The notes: a model not told the origin generated them from the sequence alone. A stretch of DNA of 64,000 bases from Cycas panzhihuaensis (GCA_023213395.1 CM041465.1:55249741-55313740); one strand, 5' to 3'. Positions 9,481-21,028 are shown, counted from the first letter of the stretch. Made by a program: numbers and translations.

Positions 9481-12005
9481 GGGCGACACCCAAAGCGTAG
9501 ACAGGTACATCACTTGATCCTAAAGCTTCCAGGAGGAGGGCCCGCTGCTTGGGACAACTCCTCAGAACGTCCATCAAGGACATTCCTGCGGCGACCGTAT
9601 GGAGCTCGCCCACGACAGAGAAAGGCTTACCCTTCCCAAGAGGGTTGGGTAAGTGCCCTTCGTAAATCGTGAACGACCGGGCGCATGTGAATAGCCTTGG
9701 GAAAGAGAGGGACTTCCGGAGGAAGGGTCTCCGAAAGAGGGTCGGAAGGAGCGGAAGGACAAGAAGCTCCCGCCGCTTCCTTAGCGGCTTGAGATTGCGT
9801 AAGGGCAAAAGTGGGAGTTGCTTCAAGCAACTGGATCACCTTCTTCCCCCTGTTCTGGGGTCATGAAGGCGACGGGGTGCAATGACTAGGAGAACGAGAA
9901 GAGGAAGATGAGTTCCGGGCGCTCTTCCCTTTATCGTGGGAAGGACGGGGATCAGGCGATCTTCCTCGGTTACAGTTGTTCTTAGTTTGGGTATTGCGAT
10001 CGCGTTCCCTGTGCTTAGGGAATGGATCCTTATGAACTGATTGATCCAAATTAGGCCTTGAGGCCCGTTTGCGAGAAGAATCATGTCAAGGGGCATCCTT
10101 TGGATGCTGGGCCCTACAACGTGAATCGTCGTGGAAGCAATCCCCATGAATGGAGTACCACTTCTTCTCAAGCGGGGGGTGAGACCTCCTTGCTTGAGAG
10201 GACTGGGCGTTTCCATTCCTTGGAAGAGGAGCTTGGGTAGTTTGTTGGACTTGTTTGTTTGATGTAGGAGATGAAGGATCTTGAAGCTTGAGCTCCTTCA
10301 TCGTACGCTCGAATGAGCGTATAACTGATGTGAGAGGGTCTAAAGTCCTCTCGGTAGGATGAGAGGAAGACTGCGTCGGTTAGGAAGGTTTGGTATCTTT
10401 GGTAGGGGGTGGTGCCTCACGGCGTTGTGAGGGCTTAAGAGGTTTCTCGAGACCCGCTGATCTCAATAGCCTCCAACGCCAAGCACTTGGCGATCGCGAA
10501 TCACATGTGGTCGCCCCATCTTGAGGACTTCCACATGGACTTCGGACGAAGCGCATTGACGATTGTGTCTCGCTCAACTCCTGCAATGTTGCCTTAGTGG
10601 AGTGAAGCAAGTCGTGGAATCGCCGCACAAAGTCACGATTCATCTCATCGTAACCTTGTTTGAGCGAAGAAGAGACTTCATTCCACTCGAATGGACGAGC
10701 TACATCAAAATAGTTGATGAACTCATCCACCAATTCTTTGGAATGAATGGATTGAATGGGCAGGTGAGACTAGAGAACCATTTGAGGGCGCCACCGCAAG
10801 GATCTCGAATAGTTTCATCAAAATATGGTCGTAAGCCCAAGAATCGATGCATGCCATAGAAAACTACGACATGCTCCACCGGTCATGACGAAGTTCCATC
10901 GAATCTAGGAACTTCGTGGGATGAGGCGCAAGTTGGTTCGCAACGCCAACCGAAAGAGGGGTTGACCTAAAGTCCATGAAGGCGCGCCTGCTCGAACCGT
11001 AGGATCAACGAATGTCGGCAGGTAACGCACAAGGAGCGGTGGGGTGGAACACCCATCCCTCCTCGAGGAAGCGCCCTCACGAAAAGAGGCATGGGGTAGG
11101 TGCCTCGAAGGAGCTCGTTCCTCACGAAGGCACAACGGATGGGATCACGCTGGAAGAAGGGCAAGACAGATGTGGAACTGTGTTTTGCCTATATGGGCCA
11201 CCTGTAGGTGGAGTAACCCCATATGGGTGTAGCGGATCCACCCCATAAACGGGAAGACGGCTTCTACCCCGCCCCCAAGGTTGAGAGGTATATCCCGGGG
11301 AACTTAGAAGGAAGCACCAACGCGTCGGGTCGAGGATGCGGGGAGCGATCCCACATGACTAGTGGTTGAAAGTTAGTAGGGCCAATAGGCCTACTAGGGA
11401 CCAGATACGCCACATTAGGGATGGCACATTGGTTTGATTAGGAGCGGGTATGCTAACCCTCAATTGAGGGAAAGACACACCGCGAGAAGATCCTAAGGCA
11501 TTAGGACCTTGATGAGGGACGGAAGGTGCCACGCATGCCCCCACTGCAGGGAACGAGTGGGACGCACGTGTAGGCATGAAGGGATTTGTGGTCATAGGAA
11601 GGGTGGATGAGGATGAGGCATGAGGCGAGGAGCGTAAGAGGAAGAGGCCCTCCACGAAGGACATCCTCAAACCACCTAGACGCGTTACAGCGTGTCACAA
11701 GGCAACACTCATTGAAAGCTTCAACCACGTCAACAGGAGGAGTCCCAACACACTGTAAGAGGTGATCTAACCTCAAACAAGGTAGGATCTTAACGTTCCT
11801 CATAAGAATTGCCAACCACGTGGCAACCCTCAAGAGGAACGTCCTTCTACAAAGTGGGTAGAAGGATGAGCATCGAAAGAAAGGTGTTGGTCGCTTGATA
11901 ATAAAGGGGGTCGCCACCCTCTTGGGTGGACCCGGAATAACAGGAGGAAAGGCATGGGTTTCATGGTCAAGTGTGGTAGGTCCAATCCCAAGAGTATCTC
12001 TCCAT
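9481..12005 (-). pseudogene. gag of element A
   Basis: Capsid/nucleocapsid precursor, broken. The ATG at 12005 matches the start shared with B, C and D (ME-x-Y, then W-x-YHT). An N-terminal Ser/Pro-rich part is followed by the retrotransposon gag core (VDEFINYFDVARPFEW, then NRDFVRRFHDLLHSTKATL at about 10600-10730). The zinc knuckle at 10116-10157 reads YSIHGDCFHDDSRC: the first Cys is Tyr, but the H-x4-H-x4-C part stays. The C-terminal segment (9481-9840) links to protease. Several frameshifts and stops break the ORF. Confidence 0.75.
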
Positions 12006-12245
12006 ACGGACGGAATCCGACGAGGCAAAAAGGCGATACTGGGGGTCCTCTAACAAAGGAGGTAGACCGCACAAACGACGAGAGAAACGCCGCATGCAAG
12101 GTCAACCAACAATGTTAGGAAAGGAGAAAGAGCAGAAACACACGCATTGGGGTTACCCAACGTGGAGATCGAGATAAGTATGAAAAGGATCACACAAGAG
12201 TAGCAAAACCAATCAAGAGAGAGAAACTAGCTCCCTTATCGGGCG

Positions 12246-12263
12246 CCCCTCAAGATGGTCGCA
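12246..12263 (-). other. Primer binding site, element A
   Basis: One base inside the 5' LTR, the minus strand reads TGCGACCATCTTGAGGGG. B and C read TGGCGACCATACTGGGGA, which resembles the 3' end of plant Arg tRNAs. A has a lost base and a changed middle. The primer identity is inferred. Confidence 0.55.
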
Positions 12264-12264
12264 G

Positions 12265-14842
12265 TGGACGCTGCTACGGATAACTACCTAACCGATAGTG
12301 TAAGGGAGAGTGAGTGGTGGAATGATAGAAGGTGGGACCTAAAAGATGGGTAACTACCACGCAGAGTGCCCTGCACCGAGCGAGTTCGGATCCGCAATGG
12401 AGTATGGCTACTATCTGGGTGACCCTTCACCGCTCGAATAAGGGTGAAGGTGTGTAGGGCAAACCTAGGTTGACTCGGGAATAGGACCTCCCACCCTTGG
12501 GTGGCCGTAAGGGGAAGAGAAGACCTAATGGAGACAGGCCAAGAGCAAGCCTACACAACCTAACCGGGTACACGAGTGATGCGGGAAGTAACGCACTCGT
12601 GTGGTTAAGGAGAGAGAAGGAAAGGTAAGGTAAGGGGGGACTCCTACAATCTTTCCTACAAATGATAAAGATGCATGAAACAAGACAAACGAATCGTAAA
12701 CAAGTACCAAACCAATTTTCCCTTTTTATCCTTCAATGTACTAATTACTACAAGAGAAATAAAAGGAAAAGAAAGGGTAGCGGAGGGGAACGAAACGTGC
12801 ACCTGGAGCGAAGGCGTGCGAGACGAAGTAGCCTTCCCGAGGAGCACGCAACCGCTCCGCGCAACGTACCGGATGTGAGATGTTGCGGCAGACGAAGAGG
12901 GGGGCTTCCTTACCTTCCCCGGAAAATCAAATGCAAAGCCAAGAAAGAAAGGAAGCACCAACTAGTAAATGAAGTAGCATGAAAACATAACGCACACGAA
13001 GGTGCTTAATGCAGAGCTCTACCACGGGCGATGCACTCCACGCTTCCCAAGTACCTGCAAGCAATAGCGGTCTCTTCCTCTTCCCGAAGGAAGAGCACTA
13101 ACATGCAACACAAAAACTCTAACAATATATGCCTAAATAACATAAACGAGAATCTGAATATACATGCGTTAGTGCTAATCCAACAATGAAAGTACCGAAA
13201 GAAAGTGACCAAAGTGAAAGTAAATGATTGGGTAAGCCTCAGAGTGGCCTACCTCCCGTAAATGATGCCCAAACCTCCCCCTAAGAGCCACGAGGCAGCG
13301 AGGAGAAAGTCAAGAGCAAGGGCTGGAAAATGGCAGCAAAAGGGGGCAAAGAGAGGCCCAAGGGTACCCACGGCGAACCGGGATGCTATGAAGAGCAAAC
13401 CGGGTGACCCGGGGAAGAAAGGTGGAGCAAGAAACCAGTGGTTGGGACTTATGAGTGATGCCTAAACCCGAGCAAAAGGCCCCAAATCAGCGCTGCAACT
13501 TGTGACAGCGCTGGTTTGGGCAACCAAAGGGAGCTTTCAAACCCTTGTTTGCAAGCCAAGGACAGCACGGGGCGAGAGGGAGGTTTTGGGGGGCTAAGAG
13601 CCGCCTAGGGAGCGTGGAAGGTGGTACGGAATCCACCCAGCTCCTCTCCAAAACCTATGCAACCCCTCAACGCCGCTGCCTTGGACAACAAACGCAGGCA
13701 AGAAGCACAGGGAGAGTGGTATAACAGTCCCCCAAAGGGAGGAAAACCAACTCTCAAGCAACAAGCAAGAACAGACAGGCTGAAGCATAAATATCACAAG
13801 AGAACAAGCATAAAATAAGGAATACCTAAAAAGAAGAGGCAAGGGATTTGCCTGAGCCAAAGGGCAGTGGAGAGGGACTGATAAATCAACCCATATCTGA
13901 GGTAGAGCAGGTTTGAGGCCCTGCTACGGAGACGTGACAGGAAACACCTGCACTTGGGGCGCTTATGGACTACCTGGGCGAAGATCAGCTGGAAACCACT
14001 TCAAAGGAGCCCTCTCCAAGGCGCTTGAGGGCCGGGAGAATGTCTCACCACGCCAAAGGAGAGTCGGGCGCCAGGCGAAGGGTGCAGTCCGTCCAGCAAA
14101 GAAAACAAATGCAGAGAATAGTAGAGCAGGAGAGTGTTTCCTTGAGAGCAATTCCAAAAGTGAGCCAAAAGATCCTTGAAAATGAGCCAAAAAGGGCTTA
14201 AGTACTCAAGCAAAACCAAAAAGCGTGCGATTAGGGCGCAGCTGGAAGAGAAATAAAGCGTGAGCCACATGGCAGTTTCGCAATAAATACGAAATTGCCA
14301 CTGCATTTTTAAAACAACTCGAGACAACAGAGCCGGAATTTCGCAAGATCATGGATATTCCGGCAGTACCACGAAAAATCCAGCAGACGCACTCAGAGCC
14401 AAAATGGGGCCCACCAACCGCCCAGTAGGGGCGATGATGTAAAAGACTAATAGAAAGCTAAAACACCTACCCGGGAGCAAACAAGCCAACAAAACAGGTC
14501 CAAAGGAGCAAAAATAGGGCTCGAGTGGGGTGGCAAGTTGACCAAAGGATGATGAGTCATCACACGGGTGGAGGTGGCGCGAACCTAGTGGATCCTGGAG
14601 GGAGGAGGGCAGATGCAGGAAGTAATACGGTCACCAGGGTGCCACACTTGCTGGGAGTGTGCCCCTGCTATAGTCGTCATAGGCTAGCATAGGTGTGGAC
14701 GACGGTAAGGTTGCCCACAAAGTCATACACATGTAGATACACAAGCAAACATCCAGTAAAAGAAAGCGATGATAATGCGAGAGACATACCTGCACTTACC
14801 TGAGTCGGTGATTCCGTATCCATTCTCAGAAGCTGGGAAACA
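12265..14842 (-). repeat. 5' LTR of element A
   Basis: 2578 bp with TG...CA ends, partner of 855-3408. Its outer end abuts the GAGTC duplication, its inner end the primer site. It contains the GATGATGAGTCATCAC palindrome near 14548 and the TTTCGCA/ACGAAA hairpin near 14275. The CAG and CTG triplets seen here are often shortened or changed in the 3' copy. Confidence 0.92.
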
Positions 14843-14847
14843 GAGTC
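14843..14847. repeat. Target site duplication of element A, right
   Basis: GAGTC directly after A's 5' LTR, partner of GAGCC at 850-854. Confidence 0.65.
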
Positions 14848-15101
14848 CAAGGCGGCGAAATAATCCAAATGAGTATAAACTCAGGCATGAACGGGAGTAG
14901 TGCATAAAACGATACAGAAGGATCTTGGCAAAAGTGCGATAATGAGGCGCCATAAATGCGCTTGTAAGGGAGGGCAAAAAGGGCATCAATAGAGCACAAT
15001 GGGCGACAGGGCCAGAAGGCAAAGGCTACCAGGGAAATGGGATGGTCCCAACGACTGTCGTAAGGTTAGAAATGGAAGAAATGCCCGTCGAGGCCCCTGC
15101 C

Positions 15102-15108
15102 TATATAA
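15102..15108 (+). promoter_or_regulatory. TATA box of the opposite-strand PMD gene (B)
   Basis: TATATAA in the context GCCTATATAAGGAAAACG, 167 bp before the first ATG at 15269. The context and spacing are conserved in A (162 bp) and C (161 bp), and in weaker form in E. Between TATA and ATG, the block GATTCATTTTCACTAGCTC also recurs in C. Confidence 0.75.
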
Positions 15109-15268
15109 GGAAAACGAATGAAAATCGGATTCATTTTCACTAGCTCTCGTGCGAAACCAGAGCCAATTCCTTACGACGTGGAGCGCTACCTGATTTTGGA
15201 GGCACGTAGGAGACGATCCGACCATTGGATCCGAGTGTAGTGAGAGCCATTACGACCAGCGAGACAAG

Positions 15269-17625
15269 ATGATGACAGCCAGGCCAGACCTAGTGAGTGG
15301 ATCTCGCAAAACCTTCCCCATTTCCAAGTTCGAAGTTTAATGCTTTTCAGTTAATTTTATACATTTTTTATGCCCTTTATGGGCAATTAGATGCCTCTTA
15401 GAGTCTGAATTAGACCCAGAAAGAGGCGGGGACCTAGGCATTAAGGAGCCCTGGTCCCGGTGGGCCCCATGGAGGGTCCACCACAAAAATTTTGGGATTT
15501 TATGGGCTGAAACCCCCATTTTTAGGGGGGTTGCCATTCGTACCGCAGCCAAGATCGCGGCACCGCAATCTTGGCCGTAGGATCACTCTAGGAGAGCGAT
15601 CGCCACGGGACCCACTCTAAATTTAGCGATACCATTAAATTTGGGGTGGTACGCAGGTAGAAAACTAGAAAAAAAACCAAAGAGAGGCCAAACAGCCCCC
15701 AAAATCAGAAAGGAAAATAAAAAGAGAGCTAGGAGCCTAGATGACTGCCAGGAGGCTGACCTTGACTGACTTTTGATGATTGCAGGTAGTTATCACAGTG
15801 GATAACCGCGAGAACATCGGCATGCCGATACTGAGCTACATGGAGATGGCGTCCCAAGAGGACAAGGCAATTCTGAAGAGGTGTGGCCTATACAAGGCCC
15901 TCAAGACACCTTAGTTCACATCCAACCAGAGGCTTCTGGTTGACATCATGTCGCACTGGGATAGGAGGAGGCGCGTATTTCACCTGCCTCAGATAGGTGA
16001 TGTCACGATTACCCCAGGGGATATCAGGCGGATTCTAGGGGTTCCAACGATAGGGAGGCCAGTGAGGCTGGGAGTGCTACCTAGCACCGAGGCAGCACAC
16101 AGGGAGGCGGCCCAGTTCCTCACAGGGACCGACAGGTGGGAGCGGAGGGGAGCTGCCCTCCAGACTATGCTCATGTCTAGGATTCCTCGGGTGAGGAAGT
16201 TGATAGTACTATGCATTCTATTCCAGATTTCCCAGAAACAGAACTATAGGGAGATCCCTAGAGGTTGGGTGGATGCAGCGTGCTGGTGCGAGGCCGGCGA
16301 GAGGATGGATTGGGCTACTCTAGTTGCGGCGAGCCTGATCACCTAGCTAGACACCATTTGGAGATCTGGCAGAGGAGGATTCTCTTACAACATGCTATTG
16401 TAGTGCTGGTTCTTTGACCATTTTGTGGTAGTGGCACCAGCAGGGGGGCCATACCCCATAGCATAGTGGGCCCCGATGGTCCACAGATGGCAGACGCGGC
16501 TTCGAGGGATAGAGGATCAGGCGTATGTCCATCGGTCGGTCGATGCAACATCACTCGACCTCCTCACTCTGACAGACTATACAACAGAGCCATATAGAGC
16601 AATGAGGTGGGAGAGTAACGATGGAGCGAGCGGAGCAGGAGCACCCATTGATGATGATGACAATGACAATGACAGTGATAGCGGTGATGACAGTGATGGT
16701 GGGGGAGATGGGGCTGGCCCATCACAACCTGAAGGAGAGGCAGGTCCATCACAGTCGATAGGAGGAGCAGTAGGACCATCCGGGACTACCGGAGGAGGGG
16801 CAAGCCCATCAGGAGCCGCTGAGACAAGCAGGGTGCCAGAGACCAGGGGTCGCAGACTGCGGATCGTAAGGAGATCCAGAGAGGCGAGGGTCGACCCAGT
16901 CCCTTCTAGGAGTGAGGTTGAGGTAGAGGAGGTACTTGAGGATGAAGTACCTGCAGCTAGCGGAGGGCCAGGAGACGAGGATGTCGCTCGAGCAGAGGAG
17001 CCGGCGGCCATGGCAGGTGAGACCTAACCATTTCCTTAGTTATTCGACACCTAGATAGACACTTGATTTCATTTTATTATGGTATGCAGTGAGGATATAC
17101 ACTGACACATGGCATGTTATATTGACAGGTGTAGTAGAGGTCCAGAGACTAGTGGAGGCCATGGTAAGGGAGATGTTCCTCGTTCACGCAGAGGGCAACC
17201 ACCCATCTAGCAGAGAGGATGCACCTGTGCTCAGGAGCCCACATGCAGGCATTCACCCCACTAGCGAGGGTGAGAGACATCTGGTCCGCAGAGTCCCAGG
17301 AACACATGGCATTCTGGGGGTAGCTGCAGTGAGAGCTCAACGCAGCCAGGGGCAAGCAGGACGAGCTGCGCGGATGAGTCCAGGCCTTAGAGGCTCAAGG
17401 TGGACCAGGAGGAGATGCAGGGAGCAAGATCTGCATAGTAGTACTGGAGGAGTGCCTCAAGGCGACAGGGGAGAAGTTCCAAAGTATGGAGGAGGGACTT
17501 CGAGGAGAGAGGGATCGTATCCAGGCTCGATACGATCAGCTAGTGGCACAGATGGTCTCGAGGTCGAGCAGGAGCCGGACCTACACACACACAGTGGCTA
17601 CAACCCTGAGATGACCTCGAGATGA
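15269..17625 (+). pseudogene. Opposite-strand plant mobile domain gene of element B
   Basis: Exon 1 is 15269-15292 (MMTARPDL), donor GTGAGTGG. Intron 1 is 15293-15785, acceptor TGATTGCAG. Exon 2 (15786-17016) opens with VVITVDNRE in phase 0. It has the PMD core: LLVDIMSHWDRRRRVFHLPQ, a TITPGDIRRILGVP segment, then IPRGWVDAACWCEAGERMDW and RSGRGGFSYN. A long Asp/Ser run, GEAGPS-type repeats and a basic patch (RGRRLRIVRRSREAR) follow, the last suited to nuclear import. Intron 2 is 17017-17128 (GTGAGA...TTGACAG), joining codon Gly in phase 1. Exon 3 (17129-17625) starts VVEVQRLVEAMVREMF, is coiled-coil-like and ends YNPEMTSR. In-frame stops (for example near 15913 and after LIT) and a frameshift in exon 3 make it a pseudogene. 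The domain is related to host MAIN/MAIL-type PMD proteins; function in the element is unknown. Confidence 0.8.
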
Positions 17626-17864
17626 GGAGAGTGAGGCAGGCAGCTCGTGGAGGCCTAGGAGGAGCCTCAGAGGGATGTGGTCCCTAGGAGAGGGATCACA
17701 CAGACCAGGGGATGGCACCCCAGGATTAGGACAGCAGTAGTAGATGAGATGTGTATATATAGTTTTGACGGGAAAGCACATGCCTCCAGGGGGTCATATG
17801 TAGGCTCACATAATTGTACCCCCCTTGCAAGGATCCCGGCTTCCCACATGCATGATGTACCGTG

Positions 17865-17957
17865 ACATTTTTGATATATATATATATACATATATGTATA
17901 TGTATATATACATATATGTATGTGTATATGTATATATGTATATATATATATATATAC
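17865..17957. repeat. TA/CATA-rich simple repeat
   Basis: An impure run of TATA and TGTA units in the convergent 3' region, longer than the equivalent runs in A (7352-7368) and D (45503-45522). It adds no gene. Confidence 0.8.
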
Positions 17958-18019
17958 GGGGTAATTGGAACCCCATTTTGACATGAAATGGTGTGTATCA
18001 TATATGATAGAGATAGCAT

Positions 18020-18110
18020 GCATGATTTACTTTGTATGTTGTAAATGTAAATATGTAAATATGTTTTGTTGTAAGTATTTTGTTGTAAATATTTGGTTGT
18101 AATATGCATG
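18020..18110 (+). terminator. TTGTAA-repeat tract, candidate poly(A) region of PMD gene (B)
   Basis: At least four GTTGTAA units with TGTAAAT spacers, roughly 400-480 bp after the PMD stop. The same tract is seen in A, C and D at the same place. A role in 3' end formation is inferred from plant TGTAA-type elements. Confidence 0.4.
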
Positions 18111-18487
18111 TGTTTCCTTCCATGTATGGCTATATGTCTAACATGAGTACACACGTCTACCGTAAGCAGAGGTGATCGAGAGGTGTGAGGTTAGAAATAG
18201 AGCAACATGCATATCCACGGAGGAGCATAGTGGAATATGCGAAGGAAACAACAGGCAGGAGAAAGGAGTGACGATACTCCACAGCATCGTCCTAGTCAGG
18301 GACTGCCCAAATAGGAGGACAAAGGTTCCCGAGAGGATACGAGAACGTGAGTTCTGCGGGAGGAACTGGAAGACAAAGCAAAAATCCATCTTAAATTACC
18401 ATTCTACCCATGGTTAGGAGGAATGGGAACAATTTAAAATGGTAGTTTAGGCTCATTTCGGAGCATGGTGAAGAAAAAGCAGAAAGA

Positions 18488-19700
18488 TCATGCGTAAAAC
18501 TTCTTAAAGAATTTTTCGTTGACCCCTTTTTCAAATTCTAAGCCTTCCAAGGTGGCGATCCTGTATGCACTATTATCAAGGCTTTCAAGAATGACGAAGG
18601 GGCCTATCCATTTGGTCTCGAATTTGGCCAAGCGATCGTAAAGGTACTCCAATTTAAGGACGTGGTCCCTAGGACACAAAGGACGAGCACGAAGACGTTT
18701 GTCGTGTGTCCTTTGCAAGCGAGCTTTCAAAGCGAGGTTCGCTTGATAAGCCGTTAAGTGCCTCTCATCCAGGGCTTCGAGGTCTAGGAGGCAAGCCTGG
18801 CAAATATACTCCTCATCAATGAGGCCTCGAAGGGAAACCCAAAGAGAGGGAATCTCCACTTCTAGTGGGAGTATCGCCTCAGTTCCATAGACTAATAAGA
18901 ATGGGGTCATTCCGGTAGTCGCGCGGATGGAAGTGCGATAAGACCACAGGGTGGAAGGGAGTTGGATGTGCCAATCGCTTTGAGACTGGGCGACAGTTTT
19001 CTTTAAAATGCTAACGAGCATTTTGTTGAAAGATTCAACTTGCCTGTTTGCTTGGGGGTAATAAGAGGATAACGTCTTATGCGAGATCTTGAATTTCTCG
19101 CACAATTCGTCCATTTCCTTATTACAGAAGGAAGTTCCATTATCCGTAATTAGGACATCCGAACTCAAACGATGATAATATCTCCGGTAGATGAAGGTGG
19201 CTAAACTCTTTCCAGGGGTAGTGGACAAGGGGATTGCCTCTGCCTATTTAGTGAAGTATTCGGTAGTGGTTAAGATATATTTATGTTGTGCGGAAGATGG
19301 CGGTGATATAGCCCCAATGAGGTCTAAGCCCCATTGAGAAAAGGGCCACGGAGACACGATAGGGTGCAATACCTCAGAAGGTACGTGAGAGACATTGGCG
19401 TGCTCTTGACACCGCCAACATCTAAGGGCACAGTCGTGGGCATCCTTGAACAAGGATGGCCAGTAATAACCCATGCGGAGGATCCTTTAGGCCATGGATT
19501 AGCCCCCAAAGTGGCCCCCACAAATGCCATGGTGGCATTTGGAGAGTATTTGGTCCACTTCGTCAGGAGCGACGTAGCGAAGCAGGATCCCATCGAAGGA
19601 TCTGTTGTACAACACTTCATCCATGAGGAAGTGTTACCTAGCAGTGGCACGGATGCGTGACCTAACCTTGTTACTGGCTTTAGGGCGATATTCTTGCTAA
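18488..19700 (-). pseudogene. Integrase of element B
   Basis: Would insert the cDNA into the genome. N-terminal zinc finger: CHHGICGGHFGG, then RCWRCQEHAN. Core: PFSQWGLDLIGAIS holds the first Asp, ITDNGTSFCNKEMDEL the second, and YYPQANRQVESFNK the Glu. C-terminal module: KWIGPFVILESLDNSAYRI, ending KKFYA with the stop at 18488. The last 246 codons (18488-19228) are open. Stops lie in the zinc-finger region and after EYFTK, and a frame disturbance lies near TTPGKSLATFIYRR. All three catalytic acids remain, making this the best kept integrase of the window. Confidence 0.85.
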
Positions 19701-20330
19701 GTTAGATATCACACAATGTTACCATACCACTCGTTGTCGGCAAGTGGGTGAGGAGAAGCATCTTGGATGGTCATAATAGACTCATCCGGGAAAGAGTCGT
19801 CAATAGGAACGCTGCTTGCATTGGGAATGGCAGCATCGGCTAATTGCTTTACTACTATCATTCCCTTCTTTGACTTCCTGTTAATAACTTGTAAGTCAAA
19901 CTCTTGAAGCAGGACGGCCTAACAACCTACCCTACCTGTCAAGTCCAAACGAGTAAGTAGGTAATGCAAGGGATCAGATTGAACGATCACCTTGGTTGTA
20001 TTGCCGAGTAAGTAATGCCTAAACTTCTTGGTTGCATGGACCAAGGAGAGGCATTCCTTTTCGGCGGGGGGATAGTTTAATTCAGCAGCAACGAGAGTGT
20101 GGCTGATGAAATAAATAGCCCTCCTGCCTCGAATCGCCCTCCCGCGCAGCATTACACCTGTGATTCGCTTGTTGAGGTGTATAGAATGAAGGGCCTATCA
20201 AAGTAAGGATGCACCAGTGTAGGGGTAGAAACAAGAGCTTCCTTGAGTCCTACGAACGCCTTTTGGGTCTTGTCCGACCAAACAAAAGGGGCTCCTTTCT
20301 TCAATAGGTTCGTAAGAGGCTTGGCGTTTA
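19701..20330 (-). pseudogene. RT connection / degenerate Gypsy RNase H of element B
   Basis: Follows RT in pol: KGAPFVWSDKTQKAF, then FILYTSTSES, then YFISHTLVAAELNYP-x2-EKECLSLVHATKKFRHYL and SDPLHYLL. The position of the first catalytic Asp carries Thr/Ser (LYTSTS), as in Tat-type elements where this RNase H has degenerated. A stop follows TSESQV and the segment of the Leu/Ala/Gln-rich strand (present in C and D) is garbled. The separate aRNH near the 3' LTR may supply the activity; that is inference. Confidence 0.75.
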
Positions 20331-21028
20331 TGGCAGAATTTGCCAAGAAATGCCTCAGAAAACCAAGCCTACCTAGAAACGACTTAATTTGTCGTTGGGT
20401 CCTAGGTAGTGGCATGTCAAGGATTGTCTTGACTTTCTTCGGATCAATTTGGATTCCTTGTTGGGACACGAGGAAACCCAAGAGTTTGCCTGAAGTGATG
20501 GCAAACATGTATTTCAGTGGGTTTAGACTAACATGATACTTACAGCATCTTATGAAGATGGCACGCAAGTCGGAGGGATGATGGGCTTTGGTACGTGAAA
20601 GGCCCATCATATTGTCCATGAAGACCTCCAACGTATTGTTGATGAGGTCGTGAAAGATAAAATGCATGGCTCTTTGATAAGTAGCCCCTGCATTCTTAAG
20701 ACCAAAGGGCATTGCCTTGTAGGCGAAGGTACCCCACCAAGATAGTGACTACTGCCTTATGGCAGTCTTCAGGAGAAATCTGAATTTGGTTATAGCTGGA
20801 GAAATCGTCCATTAAGGACATTACTTCGAATCCAATTGTACGATCAATTATTTGATTAATGAAGGGAAGAGGAAAGTTGTCCTTAGGACAAGCGTTGTTT
20901 ATATCGCAAAAATTGACACAAATACGAATGGTCCCGTTCTTCTTACCAACGGGAATAATATTCGATACCCACTTAGGGTAATCGATGGAAGAAATGAGTC
21001 CCACATCTAGAAGCTTCTCAACCTCCAT
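20331..21028 (-). pseudogene. Reverse transcriptase of element B
   Basis: Begins MEVEKLLDVGLISSIDYPKW and continues through GTIRICVNFCDINNACPKDNFPLPF, SLMDDFSSYNQIQISPED, PFGLKNAGATYQRAM, and FMDN at 20611-20622. The family has YxDD here; D has FMDD. The second Asp is Asn in B, which would stop catalysis. A frameshift lies just before MPFGLKNAG. The thumb (LLGFLVSQQGIQIDPKKV, RQIKSFLGRLGFLRHFLA) is intact. Confidence 0.85.

Larger units (their letters stand above)
855..14842 (-). mobile_element. Element A: complete LTR retrotransposon lacking RT, RNase H and integrase cores
   Basis: An element of 13,988 bp with LTRs at 855-3408 and 12265-14842, nested in element B. In its own sense it carries a PBS, gag, protease, the pol linker, a short RT fragment fused to the integrase tail, an opposite-strand PMD gene, and a decayed aRNH. 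The deletion of about 2.3 kb (compare 18636-20975 in B) removes every catalytic part of RT, RNase H and integrase, so it could only have moved, if at all after the loss, with enzymes from another copy. It is a different subfamily from B, C and D: its LTRs are diverged and its protease keeps DSG. Many small indels break all frames. Confidence 0.9.

Noticed and set aside
17726-18154. 142-codon minus frame rich in Ile, Tyr and His
   Set aside because: It is the translation of the TATA/CATA simple repeat and its flanks.
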